Shown here: positions 49,001-59,500 of the stretch, piece after piece
Layout: every line of letters begins with the position of its first letter
Position numbering within the stretch: position 1 is the stretch's first letter
From: Sarcocystis neurona
Lineage: Eukaryota; Apicomplexa; Conoidasida; Eucoccidiorida; Sarcocystidae
Length of the DNA stretch: 64,000 nucleotides
Reading direction: 5' to 3'
Assembly (NCBI GenBank): GCA_000727475.1
Contig: KL647318.1
Span: forward strand, 211,491-275,490
Notes under the pieces: generated by a model
The model's database searches: none
What the model was told of the DNA's origin: nothing
Seen by the model: the letters and a program-made list of their open reading frames with translations, nothing else
Position numbers and translations under genes: made by a program

Positions 49001-50876
49001 TTCTGCTTGTCCTTCTTCCCTGCTGCTGCTCGTCTTGCGGTGCTGCTGCCTTCTATAGGCTGTGTGAGCTTCTTCTGTTCCTATCGTGGCGCAGCTGCTG
49101 TCCTGCTGCTGCTCTGCTGCTGTGGCTGTGTTGCTGCTCCTGCTGCTGCCCATTCGCCTCTCTGATGCTGCTGCTGCTGCTGGGCGGTTGCTGCTGTTGC
49201 TGCTCTTTGCCACTGGGCCGCCGCTACACTTCTGCTGCTGCTGTTCTTCTGCAGTGGTGCAGCGGCACCTTGCCCCACGCTGCGTACATTTCCTGTCTCT
49301 AGCACCCGCAGCAGCATGCACTTCGCGTCCTCTTGGTGAAACACGTCTTTGATTCGACGCGGTCGACTGCAGGAGCACCCCACAACAGCAGCAGCAGCAG
49401 CACCCCACAACAGCAAGCAGTTCCCAGAATAGCAGCACCCTGCCTCGACAGCAGCGCGGCCATAGCAGCAACGTTGAGAGCAGCAGACGTGGAGAGCAGC
49501 CCCAGCAGCAGCAGCCGCACAACGCGCGAAGCTCAGACTGCAGAGCCTCACGCGAGCAGCGCAGCAGTTACAGCAGCAGCAGTGGTAACTGAAAGGGACA
49601 TCGGTCGTAGCAGTAGAAACAGCGGCAGAAGCCCTACCCGCAACAGCAGCAGCAGCAGCAACCGCAACAACAGCAGCAACAGCAACCGCAACAACATCAA
49701 CAGCAACCGCAGCAACAGCAGCAACCACAACAACACCAGCAGCAGCAACCGCAACAGCAGCAGCAGGAACCGCAACACGAGCACCAGCCTCAGCCGCAGT
49801 AGAAGCAGCAGCGCCAACCGCAAGAGCAGCGGCAATCGCACTGCAACGGCAACAACAGCAGAGAGCAGAGTCGGCGTGGGAAATTGAAAGAAGCAACTGC
49901 CACGACAGCAGCGAAAGTCTCACAGGAGCAGCAGCCCTGGTAAGCACGAGCCGCAGCGAGGCCACAAGGCAACAGCAACAGCAACTCCACAGCAGCATCT
50001 TCGTGCACATGCACCACCAGCAGAAGAAACGCGAACCCCGCAGCAGAATTGCGAGCAAGGGAGGCCGGCAGCAACAAGGCAGCCGCTGTCGCCGCAGCAG
50101 ATCAGCAGCAGAGTAGCCCCACAGCAGCACACAGCGCTTGTGAAAGAATGGTCGCAGTCCTCTTGCGCAGTAATGTAGGCAGTGCAGCAGGAACGGTCGC
50201 GCGGAGCCCGCTGCAGCAAACCCGAGAGGCGTGGAGCCGGCTCGTGCGAACGACACTCTCAGCGGTGCTGGGGAGAAGCCAAAGAAGCAGCAAAAGTCAA
50301 AGCAGCCGCACCAGAGTCGCGCTGCTCAGCGGCGCGGGAAGAGGAGAGGCTGCGCACAGGACGGGTAGCAGCAGAAGCGGCGACGCTGCACCAGAAGCTC
50401 GCTGCAGCAGCACCAGCAGCCCCGACACGGGACAGCAGCAACGCGGATGAAGGCACAGAGGCAGCAGCACATACGGGAGTTACTCCTGCATGTATACATA
50501 TATATATATATATCTACATACGTAGGTAGATAGTTGAGGATATACAGGCATAGGGAAAGGGCACACAGTCATACAAGCAAGTATCTATACATAGAGAGAT
50601 AGGCAGAGGCGACCCCATCGTAAACACGCGACACAGCAGGTGGCCAGAGATCCACGTCTACAAGCAGCAGCAGCAGCATCACCTGACTTACTACTTTTCG
50701 ACCCAGGGCATTGCAGCAGCGGCTGCTGCTGCAGCCGCGTCTCGCTGCTGATGCTGTCCTACGCGAAGGACGCCTGCGGCAGGAGACGCAGGCCGTGGGG
50801 CTGCCGCAGCAGCAGCAGCCATGGTCGGAGCAGCGGACGACGCTCCGTCGCTGGGGAAGGGGCCAGCGGCGGCCAT
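34007..50876 (-). CDS. RFC4: Replication factor C small subunit, human RFC4 / yeast Rfc2 type, 12 exons
   Basis: AAA+ clamp-loader subunit that opens PCNA and loads it on primed DNA. Exons on -: 50876-50692, 49366-49288, 47886-47807, 46516-46464, 45045-44964, 43218-43081, 41077-41029, 39918-39676, 38806-38747, 37283-37221, 35816-35720, 34077-34007. From Met at 50711 they sum to 1035 nt, 344 aa plus stop; phases agree at all 11 junctions. Motifs: [14 protein letters not shown], Walker [11 protein letters not shown] (residues 41-48), [10 protein letters not shown], Walker B VVILDEAD (112-119), [29 protein letters not shown] arginine finger (158-160), [38 protein letters not shown] and AYLQLLSL near the end. 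An upstream in-frame ATG at 50876 would add 55 Ala/Ser/Pro-rich residues. Exon 8 has a Ser/Pro/Thr insert. Intron 11 has a GC donor (35719-35718). RFC4 rather than RFC2/RFC5 rests on the CNY motif and C-terminus. Confidence 0.94.
34740..36790 (+). repeat. Long CAG-rich tracts in RFC introns 10 and 11
   Basis: Dense CAG with AGCAGCAGGAGAACAGCAG-type units, strongest at 35250-35620, all in RFC introns (CTG on the RFC sense strand). Exon 11 (35720-35816) sits as a short unique island inside the repeat. Long Gln/Arg/Ala or Leu/Cys frames here are repeat shadows. Confidence 0.85.
37850..38135. repeat. About 90-100-bp TA-rich direct repeats in RFC intron 9
   Basis: The landmark GTTGTACTY followed by AACYYATCTR and GATATMCAC recurs three times (near 37870, 37958 and 38057), separated by TATATACATA runs. 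No coding signal was seen. Confidence 0.75.
40440..40850. repeat. TA/GA-rich degenerate repeats in RFC intron 7
   Basis: Units of about 60 bp contain a GAGACAGCTGTATA-like core followed by CATATGTAG, seen near 40570, 40613, 40660, 40710, 40757 and 40798. They are flanked by RFC exons 7 and 8. Confidence 0.75.
42420..42770. repeat. CTAGCC-rich cluster in RFC intron 6
   Basis: More than ten copies of CTAGCC/GCTAGC/ACTAGC in about 350 bp, plus a repeated CCGCTGAGATAC flanked by CTAGCC copies (near 42691 and 42730). It is neither CAG nor TA repeat and is unlike the other intronic repeats here. Confidence 0.8.
42880..42965 (+). repeat. CAGCAGCAGCACGCCTG tandem repeat in RFC intron 6
   Basis: Three to four near-identical units of GCAGCACGCCTGCAGCA, about 18 bp, lie about 120 bp from the donor of exon 6. 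Confidence 0.8.
43436..44345. repeat. 900-bp TATACA/TATATA satellite in RFC intron 5
   Basis: Almost pure A/T/C/G dinucleotide-like sequence based on ATATAC and TATATG, with higher-order units: an AGGTATACTT-centred block recurs near 43762, 44026 and 44120. It lies between RFC exons 5 and 6. Confidence 0.9.
44700..44960. repeat. About 120-bp direct repeats next to RFC exon 5
   Basis: ATGTACATATACATATATAT, then GTATATGAAGAGA, then CCTGTTGGTACACAT recurs at about 44750-44820 and 44850-44945. The last copy stops within about 20 bp of the exon 5 donor (44963), so the repeat abuts the splice site. Confidence 0.8.
45050..46820 (+). repeat. CAG-rich tracts in RFC introns 3 and 4
   Basis: CAG and GCAGCAACAGC runs flank the 53-bp exon 4 (46464-46516). 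Sub-blocks are AGGAGCAGCAGCAAGA type at 46245-46420 and ACACCAGCAGCAGC / AACAGCAACAGC at 46540-46815. All are CTG on the RFC sense strand. Confidence 0.85.
48620..49275. repeat. CTG-rich block in RFC intron 2 with inverted orientation
   Basis: Within one intron the + strand changes from CAG (47900-48625) to CTG (48630-49270). This is the only large block in an RFC intron whose sense strand reads CAG. No RFC protein block is missing here, so it is treated as intronic. Confidence 0.6.
49370..50450 (+). repeat. CAG/CAA-rich tract in RFC intron 1
   Basis: AGCAGC and GCAACAACAGCAGCAAC units, densest at 49630-49860. CTG/TTG on the RFC sense strand. No exon signal was seen between exon 1 and exon 2. 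Confidence 0.8.
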
Positions 50877-52957
50877 TTCAAATTCTTCTTTTGGGGCGCT
50901 CAGCGGTTGCAGCAGCGGAGCGACATGCAGCGGCAGAGGCTGCTGCTGCAGATGAGGCAGTCGTTACACGGAGGGGAACAGCAGCAGTGCACCAGGAAAG
51001 GTGCTGGGCGATGGGTCAGAGCTGCGGCGTAGCAGCAGCAGCACCTCGGGAAGGAGGAGTAGCGGCACACCAGCACTGCGGCAGCAGCACCATGCGCAGG
51101 GCACAGGAGCAGCAGCCACAACAGCAGGGAACTCGTAGCTGCAGCACAAGCGGAGATTGAAGGAAAACGTGCTCCGGGATTCGCAGGTCTCACGGGAGTG
51201 AGAGCAGCAGCGCTGTTGCGCTCAGGCAGCGCGGGGAGTGGGCGAGTAGCCACAGCAGCCAACGCCGTGTTGCAGCACTCGCAGTCGCAGCAGCAGCAAG
51301 TGCAGTGTATGATACCACCTGTCCACGTGTACACATTAATTCACTTGCATGCGTGCAGACGTAAATGTGTGTGTAGAAGAGCTGCAGAAGTGCCAGGGGA
51401 AGAGGGTCCGAAGAACAGAGGCGACAGCAGCAACAGCAAGGAGGCGAGAGCAGCAACAGCAAAGAGACCGCAACAGCAACAGTAAAGCGACGGCAGCAGC
51501 AAGAAGAGGGAGGCGGCTGCAGCAACAACGGGAGGCGGCTGCAGCAACAGCAGGCGGCAACAGCAACGGCAGGGAGGCGGCAGCAGCAGCCGCAGAAACA
51601 CACAGGTAGCCACTACCAGCAACGGATGACAAGACGGGTAGCGGCGGCAGGAGCCACGTGGCCACAGTGCGGAGCTTTTGTATGAACGTGTGTGGGGAAA
51701 GAGTGCTACGGCGGCAGCAGCAGGAAGGGATCGAGCAGTTGCAGCAGCAGTGCCAGCCGAGCAGCGGCAGCAGCTGCAGAAACGGCAGACGGGCAGCAGC
51801 AAGGGAGACGAAACCGGGCTGAAGCCGCAGTTTCCACAAAGGTGGCGCAGTGCCCGCAGAAGTGTACTTCAGAAAGAAGGGAAGAAGCAGCAACACAAAA
51901 GCAACAGCAGTTGCACAGCCGCGGCAGCAAAACTTTCCTCAGACAAGAGCAGTGTGCGCGCATGCAGCAGAGCTGCTGGGAGCCACGCGGTAGACGCTGC
52001 GACATGCCACAGAGGAGCAGCAGCGCGACTGCAGCAGCCGGAGCAGCGCGACGGGCACAGCACCAGAAGAGTGGCCACGGCGGGTGAGGTAGCGAATGCA
52101 CACCAGCACCACCAGCAGTGGGAGGAATTTCCCACTTTTCAGCAGCGGCAACGCTGTCGCAGCCGCACAAAGAACGGCCCAGAAGGTACACACACACGCA
52201 TGTGTGAGACATATGTATAGGGAGCTGCGCACGACGACGGTATATCGTGGACGCAGCAGCACCCGCAGCAACACTCGGCAGCAGCGGCTGCAACTGCAGC
52301 AGCAGCCCGGCCCCGGCCTCGTAGCTACACACCAGGCGGAGCGGCGAGACCTGCAGAGTGGCAGCGCCGTCCTGTACGCATGCTGCACGCCACGGGAATG
52401 TCTTGCAGTAGTAGGGAAGTGCCGTTAATGTGCGTGCGAGTGCTGCGCGCGTGCATCTCCCTGAGCAGCGCAGGGAAGTGTGGGGTGGAGCCGGCGTCAT
52501 ATTTCTATTGAAAGAAGGAAGAAGGAGTCTTCGGTACTTCGCTCACTTTCCCGACGCGGGATCGACAGAAAAAAGCAGGAACGGAGCGGGCCTGGCGGGT
52601 GCCGCAAAAAGGTTGCGCGTTGCGGCAGCAAGGGGAGCAGCAGCGGCAGCAGGAAGAGCAGGACGAGGAACAGCAGCAGCCGCAATGCAGGACTTTCAAA
52701 AGAGGCAGCTCACACACCCGCTGAAATAACAGATGGGGGTGTGTAGCAGCGGTAGCAGGGGCGACAGAAGCAGGGCTGGTTGCACTGCAGCAGCAACAAC
52801 AGCAGCAGCGGCGCCACCGCCGACAAAACAGCAGCACTAGACACCGCAGCAGCAACAGAAGCAGCAGCAGCCGCTGTCGTCCCAGCAGCAGAAACGGCAA
52901 CAACGACAGCAGCAGCACCAGCAGCAGCAGCACCAGCAGCAGCAGCAACGACAGCAG

Positions 52958-53622
52958 NNNNNNNNNNNNNNNNNNNNNNNNNNNNNNNNNNNNNNNNNNN
53001 NNNNNNNNNNNNNNNNNNNNNNNNNNNNNNNNNNNNNNNNNNNNNNNNNNNNNNNNNNNNNNNNNNNNNNNNNNNNNNNNNNNNNNNNNNNNNNNNNNNN
53101 NNNNNNNNNNNNNNNNNNNNNNNNNNNNNNNNNNNNNNNNNNNNNNNNNNNNNNNNNNNNNNNNNNNNNNNNNNNNNNNNNNNNNNNNNNNNNNNNNNNN
53201 NNNNNNNNNNNNNNNNNNNNNNNNNNNNNNNNNNNNNNNNNNNNNNNNNNNNNNNNNNNNNNNNNNNNNNNNNNNNNNNNNNNNNNNNNNNNNNNNNNNN
53301 NNNNNNNNNNNNNNNNNNNNNNNNNNNNNNNNNNNNNNNNNNNNNNNNNNNNNNNNNNNNNNNNNNNNNNNNNNNNNNNNNNNNNNNNNNNNNNNNNNNN
53401 NNNNNNNNNNNNNNNNNNNNNNNNNNNNNNNNNNNNNNNNNNNNNNNNNNNNNNNNNNNNNNNNNNNNNNNNNNNNNNNNNNNNNNNNNNNNNNNNNNNN
53501 NNNNNNNNNNNNNNNNNNNNNNNNNNNNNNNNNNNNNNNNNNNNNNNNNNNNNNNNNNNNNNNNNNNNNNNNNNNNNNNNNNNNNNNNNNNNNNNNNNNN
53601 NNNNNNNNNNNNNNNNNNNNNN
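52958..53622. other. Assembly gap, 665 Ns
   Basis: A run of Ns flanked by CAG-type repeats on both sides (CAGCAGCAACGACAG units). True length is unknown, since repeats of this kind commonly break or collapse assemblies. Long frames crossing it are meaningless. Confidence 0.99.
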
Positions 53623-53800
53623 GCAACGGCAGCAGCAGCAACGGCAGCAGCAGCAACGGCAGCGGCAGCAACGACAGCAATAGCAACGACAGCAGCAGCA
53701 ACGACAGCAGCAGCAACGACAGCAGCAGCAACGACAGCAGCAGCAACGACAGCAGCCGCAACGACAGCAGCCGCAACGACAGCAGCCGCAACGACAGCAG
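53623..53800 (+). repeat. 15-bp AGCAACGACAGCAGC tandem array at gap edge
   Basis: About eleven units of AACGACAGCAGCAGC and AACGGCAGCAGCAGC continue out of the gap. The same motif ends the left flank, so the gap probably lies inside this array. Confidence 0.9.
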
Positions 53801-54599
53801 GTACAGGAACCCCGAAAATAGCAAGAGCAGCAGCGGAACAGTAGCCGACGACGACGGCAGTAGGGACGGGCCACCGCAGCAGCTGCAGCTTCACTCGCAG
53901 CAGCGGCAGTAACAGGAGTGGCCCCACAGCAGCGCCCCGACACAGCGAGGCCAACAAAGCACCCGCAGGGCAGGAGCCCCGCACTGGCAGTCAAAGCAGC
54001 AGCAGCAGTGAGAGGCCGCCTCGCCGCTGCGCTACCAGCTCCTCTTTTCCTGGCGTCCCACAACAACCCGCGGGCGTGGAGGAGCATCTCGTCCGCGGTG
54101 CGGGGTCCACACTTGTCTGCCAAAAGGGCGGGAGGGACGGACGCACACACAGAAACAGAGAGAAGGGCAGAGAAGCGGAGAAGAGACGAGGTATTCGGGT
54201 GCTCTGTCTGTGTGTGTGCGTGCTTCGGCCCCCCCACAGCAGCCCGTGTAGAGCACACAAGAGCGTCAGCGCCGGAACTCCAAGAGAAAGAGGAGAAGCC
54301 GAAGCGTGTCCCCCGCCGGCCTGGCGTGTGAACGTACGCTGCCCCACTTAAAGGCAAGGGTCTGCAAGTGCCTCCGCACATCCATACTACTGCGGGTGTA
54401 CGTCGCGGGACATAGTAGGGCCTGGTCAAGAAGAAGGAGAGGCAAATGCAGTGCGCGCGTGAACAGCTGCGGAGGCCACACAGAACGCTCTCCCCCCTCT
54501 TTTTTGTGGACGTGCGCGCACGTCCTTGTGCATACCGGTGACGCATGGGAGGTCGTGGGGGTCCGTCTCCGTATATAGGACGTCTGCGTAGTAGGTGTC

Positions 54600-56200
54600 T
54601 CCCTCTCTATGCGTATATGTACGTACGTATATGAGTATGAAGAAGGTACACACCTAGAAGTATATACAGGCCTGCACGTGTATGTAAACGCCAACGAGGA
54701 GACTGCAGCGCTGGCCGATATATATACGTCTCTGTATGTATGTGTGTGGGTGGGTGGGTGTCTGCGCAGGCCTCGGAGTTCTCCTCGAACTCCTCAACCT
54801 CCCCGTCTTGTGTTTGTGTCTGTATATATACTGTGTGTATCCGTATATGTGTGTATATATGTGTGTGCGTATAATATGGACTCGTCTACGCTGTATGGAT
54901 GCTGTCTGTGCCCATCTATATGTGGTATCAACGTGGAGTTGCATGCATGCGGATGTGTCTACGTATATATCTTGTCAATGCCCGTTTCAACGTGGAGGCG
55001 CGCGCTTACAAGCCTCTGCAAAGCTGCAGCCGCCCTCGTATGTACGTCTGTACGACCCCGCCGCGTATCTGTACGTGTCTATACGCCTGCATGCACATGT
55101 GTGTGTATAGAGAGACACGCATATATATGACACACACATATATATATGTGTGTACTTACTACGTGAGGAGACGCGCATGCATTTGCCCACCTGCAGAGGA
55201 GGTGAGTGGGCTGAGACGGCCGGGTTGTCACGGAGACGTCGACCAGCAGACGCACGTGGGGGTGCTCGCCCCCCCCCCCCCCTTCCTCCCTTCTATTTTT
55301 CAAGCAGCAGATGTATACACGTATATACACCAATATGTGTGGCTGTATACGTAGACATATATATCGTGGAAGCACCTCCAGGTACATGACACGCATGTAT
55401 ATAGATGTGTGTATAGACTCCTGTGTGTGTACGTGCCTATACAGGAGATATACGACGCGCACATATATATAGACCTGTATAGGGATATGGTGTGCACGTA
55501 TATACATATATGTATATGAATAGAGAGAGAGAGAGACATATATAGATAGGTAGATAGGTAGAGGCGTGTGAATAGATAGATGTCTGGTGGCTGTCTACAT
55601 ATAGATGAGTGCGTCTGTGCGTACGTAGAGGTATGGTATGTACGCACATGTATGGATAATAATCATGTGGGTGTACAGGATGATTCTATTGATGATTATA
55701 GGCGGTGTGCTATGCCTCAAACAGTATACATTATGTACGGAAGACTAGCCTGTGTGTATGGTGCATTGTCACAAGCTTAGAAGCACACAGTGGTATAGAA
55801 TACATATATATATGTGCGCGTAGGCAGGTGCAGAGACGCGTACATACGTATAGACATATATATGTATAGATGTACGTCGGGGACATATGTGTATAACTAC
55901 GTGAAGAATATATACGGCGCCTTCGTATAGAGACGTGCGTACGCAGGTGCACAGAAATACGTGGCCCGCACATCCCTCTGTATGTGTGTGCGTACATAAG
56001 GAGGATATGGTAGACGCATGCAAGTGTACGTGTGCAGGTAGAGATATGGTGGGCGCCTGTATATATCTATATATGTATGAATATCCACACACGGGGAGAC
56101 GTACGTAGGTGCCTGAAGATGTAGTAGACGCCGGTGGATATGTGTGTGTGTGTGTATATACGTGTGTGTGGTTACACAGAGATAGGTGTGTGTGAATAGG
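54600..56200. repeat. TATG/TGTG/GA microsatellite region upstream of the HPR/RAP gene
   Basis: Nearly continuous GTATATATGTG, TATACGTATA and GAGAGA sequence. No conserved coding block. Cys/Val/Tyr-rich ORFs are repeat by-products. Confidence 0.75.
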
Positions 56201-56551
56201 AGTGAATGTGTTGGTATACGAGGGCTTCTGTTTTTCTCCGAAACGGGGGGGTGGGCGGAGTGCGGAAGGCCGGGGGACAGAGTGCATGCAGGCAGATCGT
56301 GGACGTGTGTGTGAGGCACACACTTCAGCGTGGGGTAGCCGTCTGTCTGTGTGTATATGTGTGGGTGGGGGGGGGGGGGGACGGTCTTGCGATAAGAGAG
56401 GGATGGGCAGCTGTGTGTGTATATATATATGCGTGAGGAAAGGCAGAGACGCGTGTGCGTACAGCAGAGAAGTTGCAGATGCATGCGTCGTTGTGTGTGA
56501 AGATTGGGTGTGTGGAGCTCTGGGAGAAGTTGCTTGCTGCTGCTCGTTTCC

Positions 56552-59500
56552 ATGAGGTGGCTGCTGTTGCTGCTGCGCAGAAGGCCCTGCTGCTGCAGCC
56601 GCTGCCAGCGCCTTCTGCCCCCTCCTAATACGGCAGTCGGGAGCCGCTGCTGCTGCGTCGTTGTTCGCACCGGTCGCCTGCTGCGGCAGCAGCGTGCTTC
56701 GACGGATGCAGCAGGACTGCGTGCTGCGCCTGCTGCTGCGCCAGTGCGCTCGGTTGCTGTGGTTTCTCGAGTTCAACCTGTTTCTGCGCTGCTCGCGGCT
56801 GCGTCTTCTTGCCGCCGGAGTTTTGCTGCTGCTGCTCCTGCTGCTCACCCTTCCGTGGCTGATGCTACTGCTGCAGTTTCTCCTCGCGCTCTCGCGTCTC
56901 CCCCTGCTGCTTTCTCAGCTGCTGGCGCAGCTGCAGGTGCAGCAGGTGCCGCTGACGCGGCTGCTGCAGCGATCCGTGCCTGCTGCACGGCTTCTTGCCA
57001 TTTTCCTGCGCGTACTCTCGCAACTGCGGCTGCCTCACTTCTGGTGAAGCAGGCGGGAGCCCGCTGCTGCTTGTCCTGCTCCGTTGCCGCCGCAGCAGCA
57101 GGGCGGAGCTACCACACCTGCCTGCTGGCGAAGCGAGTCTCGGTTGGAAGCTTCTCGCAGCAACAGCAGCCGGCAGCGCTGCAACAGCAGCAGCAACTGC
57201 AGCAGCAGTCGCTCTCGAATGCGCAGCAGACTCCACGTCGTCTGCAGCAGCCGAAAGGGAAGCAGCTGCGAAACCAGCGAAAGCTGCCCGCGCAGCCGCA
57301 CCAGCGGCGGCAAACGGTTTCCAACCAGCAGCAGCAACAGCAACAGCAGCAGCGGCTCAGGGTGAAGGGAGACTTTGTTGGAACCGCATGCTTCTCTCGA
57401 GAGGGAGGGTTGAGGTGTACGTACACCACAGCGGCGTCTGCAGAACGTGGCAGCTGCGTCAGAGGGGGAACGTCAACGCAGCTACAAGAGCAGCACGTGT
57501 CCTTTCGCCGCCGGCAGCAGCAGCAGCAGTCACAAGCTCTTTGGGAAATGGGGGGAGGGGTAGCGCGACGTTGTCGTGGCACCCTTAGTAGAGGCGCGCG
57601 GTGTATGTACACCGCAAGTGCAGCAAGCACTCGTCACTCCGACAGCAGCAGCTGCAGAGAGAGAGGACGGCGACTGACAGTCATTCCTGCGCTGCCAGAG
57701 GAGCGGCCGCCACTGGAGCAGCGGCTGCAGCAACACGTAGGCGAGCGTCCCCACCACACGACGATGCTACTGTGCTGTTGCTGTCCATACACTGCTGTTG
57801 TCAAGAGAGAAGGAGGGGAGAGCAGGCGCAGCAGCAGCAGTCGCAAGGGAAAAAGATACTTGGCCAAGTAGTAATGCTGCTGCGTAGCTGCGTCTGATTG
57901 GTGCTACCGCTGCTCCTCCTCCTCCCCCTCTTCCCGCCGATGCTGCTGGTGCATGCGTGCCGGTGTAGCCTCTGATGTGTTGCCTGTGCTGCCGCTCTAT
58001 TAGCGAGGTGCTGCTCAGGTCGCTGCTGCTGCAGACACGCGCCCGTCCTGCGTGTGTGATGGCTGCTGCTGCCCTGGCGCTGTGTCTTGCGGCTTTGTTG
58101 CTGTTCGCTCTCACCTCTCCGCGGTCGCTGCTGCTGCGTGTGCTGCTGCTGCTGTTGTCTGTGCTGCAGCTCGGACTGCCGTGTGGGGTTTCCCCGTGGA
58201 GCCGGCTGGGCGTCGCCGGTTTGCTGCTGACGTGCAGGTCAGACGCTGCAGCACTGGGCACAGCAGCGTGGCAGGAGCTGCTGCAGCAGATCGACAGGCT
58301 CGCGCCTCTGCTGCTTCCTCAGGAGATTCTCCTTGTCCTGCGCTTCCTTGCTGCAGCCGCGCCGCGGTTCGTAGAGTTACGTACAACGTATGACGTTCTG
58401 TTGCACCAGCTGCTGCAGCTGCCTCTTGACGCGTTTCTTCTCCCCAAAGCAGCAGCAACAGCAGTGGCTCGATCTTCTCCCGTGGCAGGCGCCTCGCCTG
58501 CAGCTGCGGCAGCAGCAGCAGCTGCACCGATGACAATAGCAGCGGCGGGCGCCCCAGCAGCAGCGCGGGAATTAGCAGCACCGGTGGCATCTTCCACAGC
58601 AGTAGTAGACTGCGAAGCATCTGTGTCAGCAACAGGGCGCAGCGCAGAAACGCGGGCGCACCGAGAAGAAGGAGGAGGCAGAGCAGGGGGATCAGCAACA
58701 GCAGCAGCAGCGAACGAGGAAGGAGCAGAGAGCAGCGCCTGCTGCGGGGCGCGCGCCGTGCGACAGCACAAAAAAGCTGCGAAGCTCTCTGCAGGGAGGG
58801 TGGAGAAGATGACGTCGGGTGTACGCACACCGGAGAACGCAGCAGCAGCCGCCTCTCTGCTGTCAAATCTATGCAACGTGCTGCAGCAGCCACTGCTGCA
58901 GCAGAGCAGCGACGCAGCTGCTGTTGCACTCGTGGTTCCTCGGGGCAGAACACTTTCCGCGACAGAAACAAGAAGAAGGTGGCTGCTAGTTGCTGTCGTC
59001 CACCACCTCACTTCTCTCTTCGTACGGCTCTTGCCGAACGCCCCGGCTGCTGTTCGGCTCCCACCCCACAGCAGCGCAAGCAGCAAGATGAGCAGCACCT
59101 CTGACAGCGGCAGGAGAGCCGCAACAGCAGTAGCAGCAGCAGCAACAGGTAAGAAACACGTCGCACGAAGAGCAGCAGCAGCACGTGGGTGCCCAGCAGC
59201 GGCGCACATCCGAGAGCTGCTGACGTGCTATGTTCAGCTGCAAGTTCCTCTACCCTCCGTGACCAGGAACGAACAGCAGCAGAGGTCATCGCGGCGGAGA
59301 AGACGTACAGCAGCACGCGCATCTTGTGAACAGTCGTTTTCTCGGGCTGCTGCTTCTACGAGTGCAACGTGTTCTTCCATCGCTTCTCCTTCGTCCTCGT
59401 GTACCGGTGCTGCTGCTGCTTCTTCTGCCCCTGCCGCTCCTGCTACTCCGCTCCCTCCTGCCGCTTGTGCTGCTCCTCCTGCCGGCTGTGCTGCTTCTCT

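Larger units (their letters stand above)
50877..56551. other. Divergent intergenic region between RFC and the HPR/RAP gene
   Basis: 5' ends of RFC (-) and the HPR/RAP gene (+) face away from each other, so both promoters should lie here. 50.9-52.95 kb and 53.6-54.0 kb are CAG-rich. 54.6-56.2 kb is TATG/GA microsatellite. 55261-55280 holds a C homopolymer of about 20, and 56367-56381 a G homopolymer of about 15. No conserved gene was recognised. Part of the interval is an assembly gap. Confidence 0.55.

Noticed and set aside
52505..54546. 424-569-aa ORFs across the gap
   Set aside because: They run through 665 Ns translated as X and repeat DNA, so they are not evidence of a gene.
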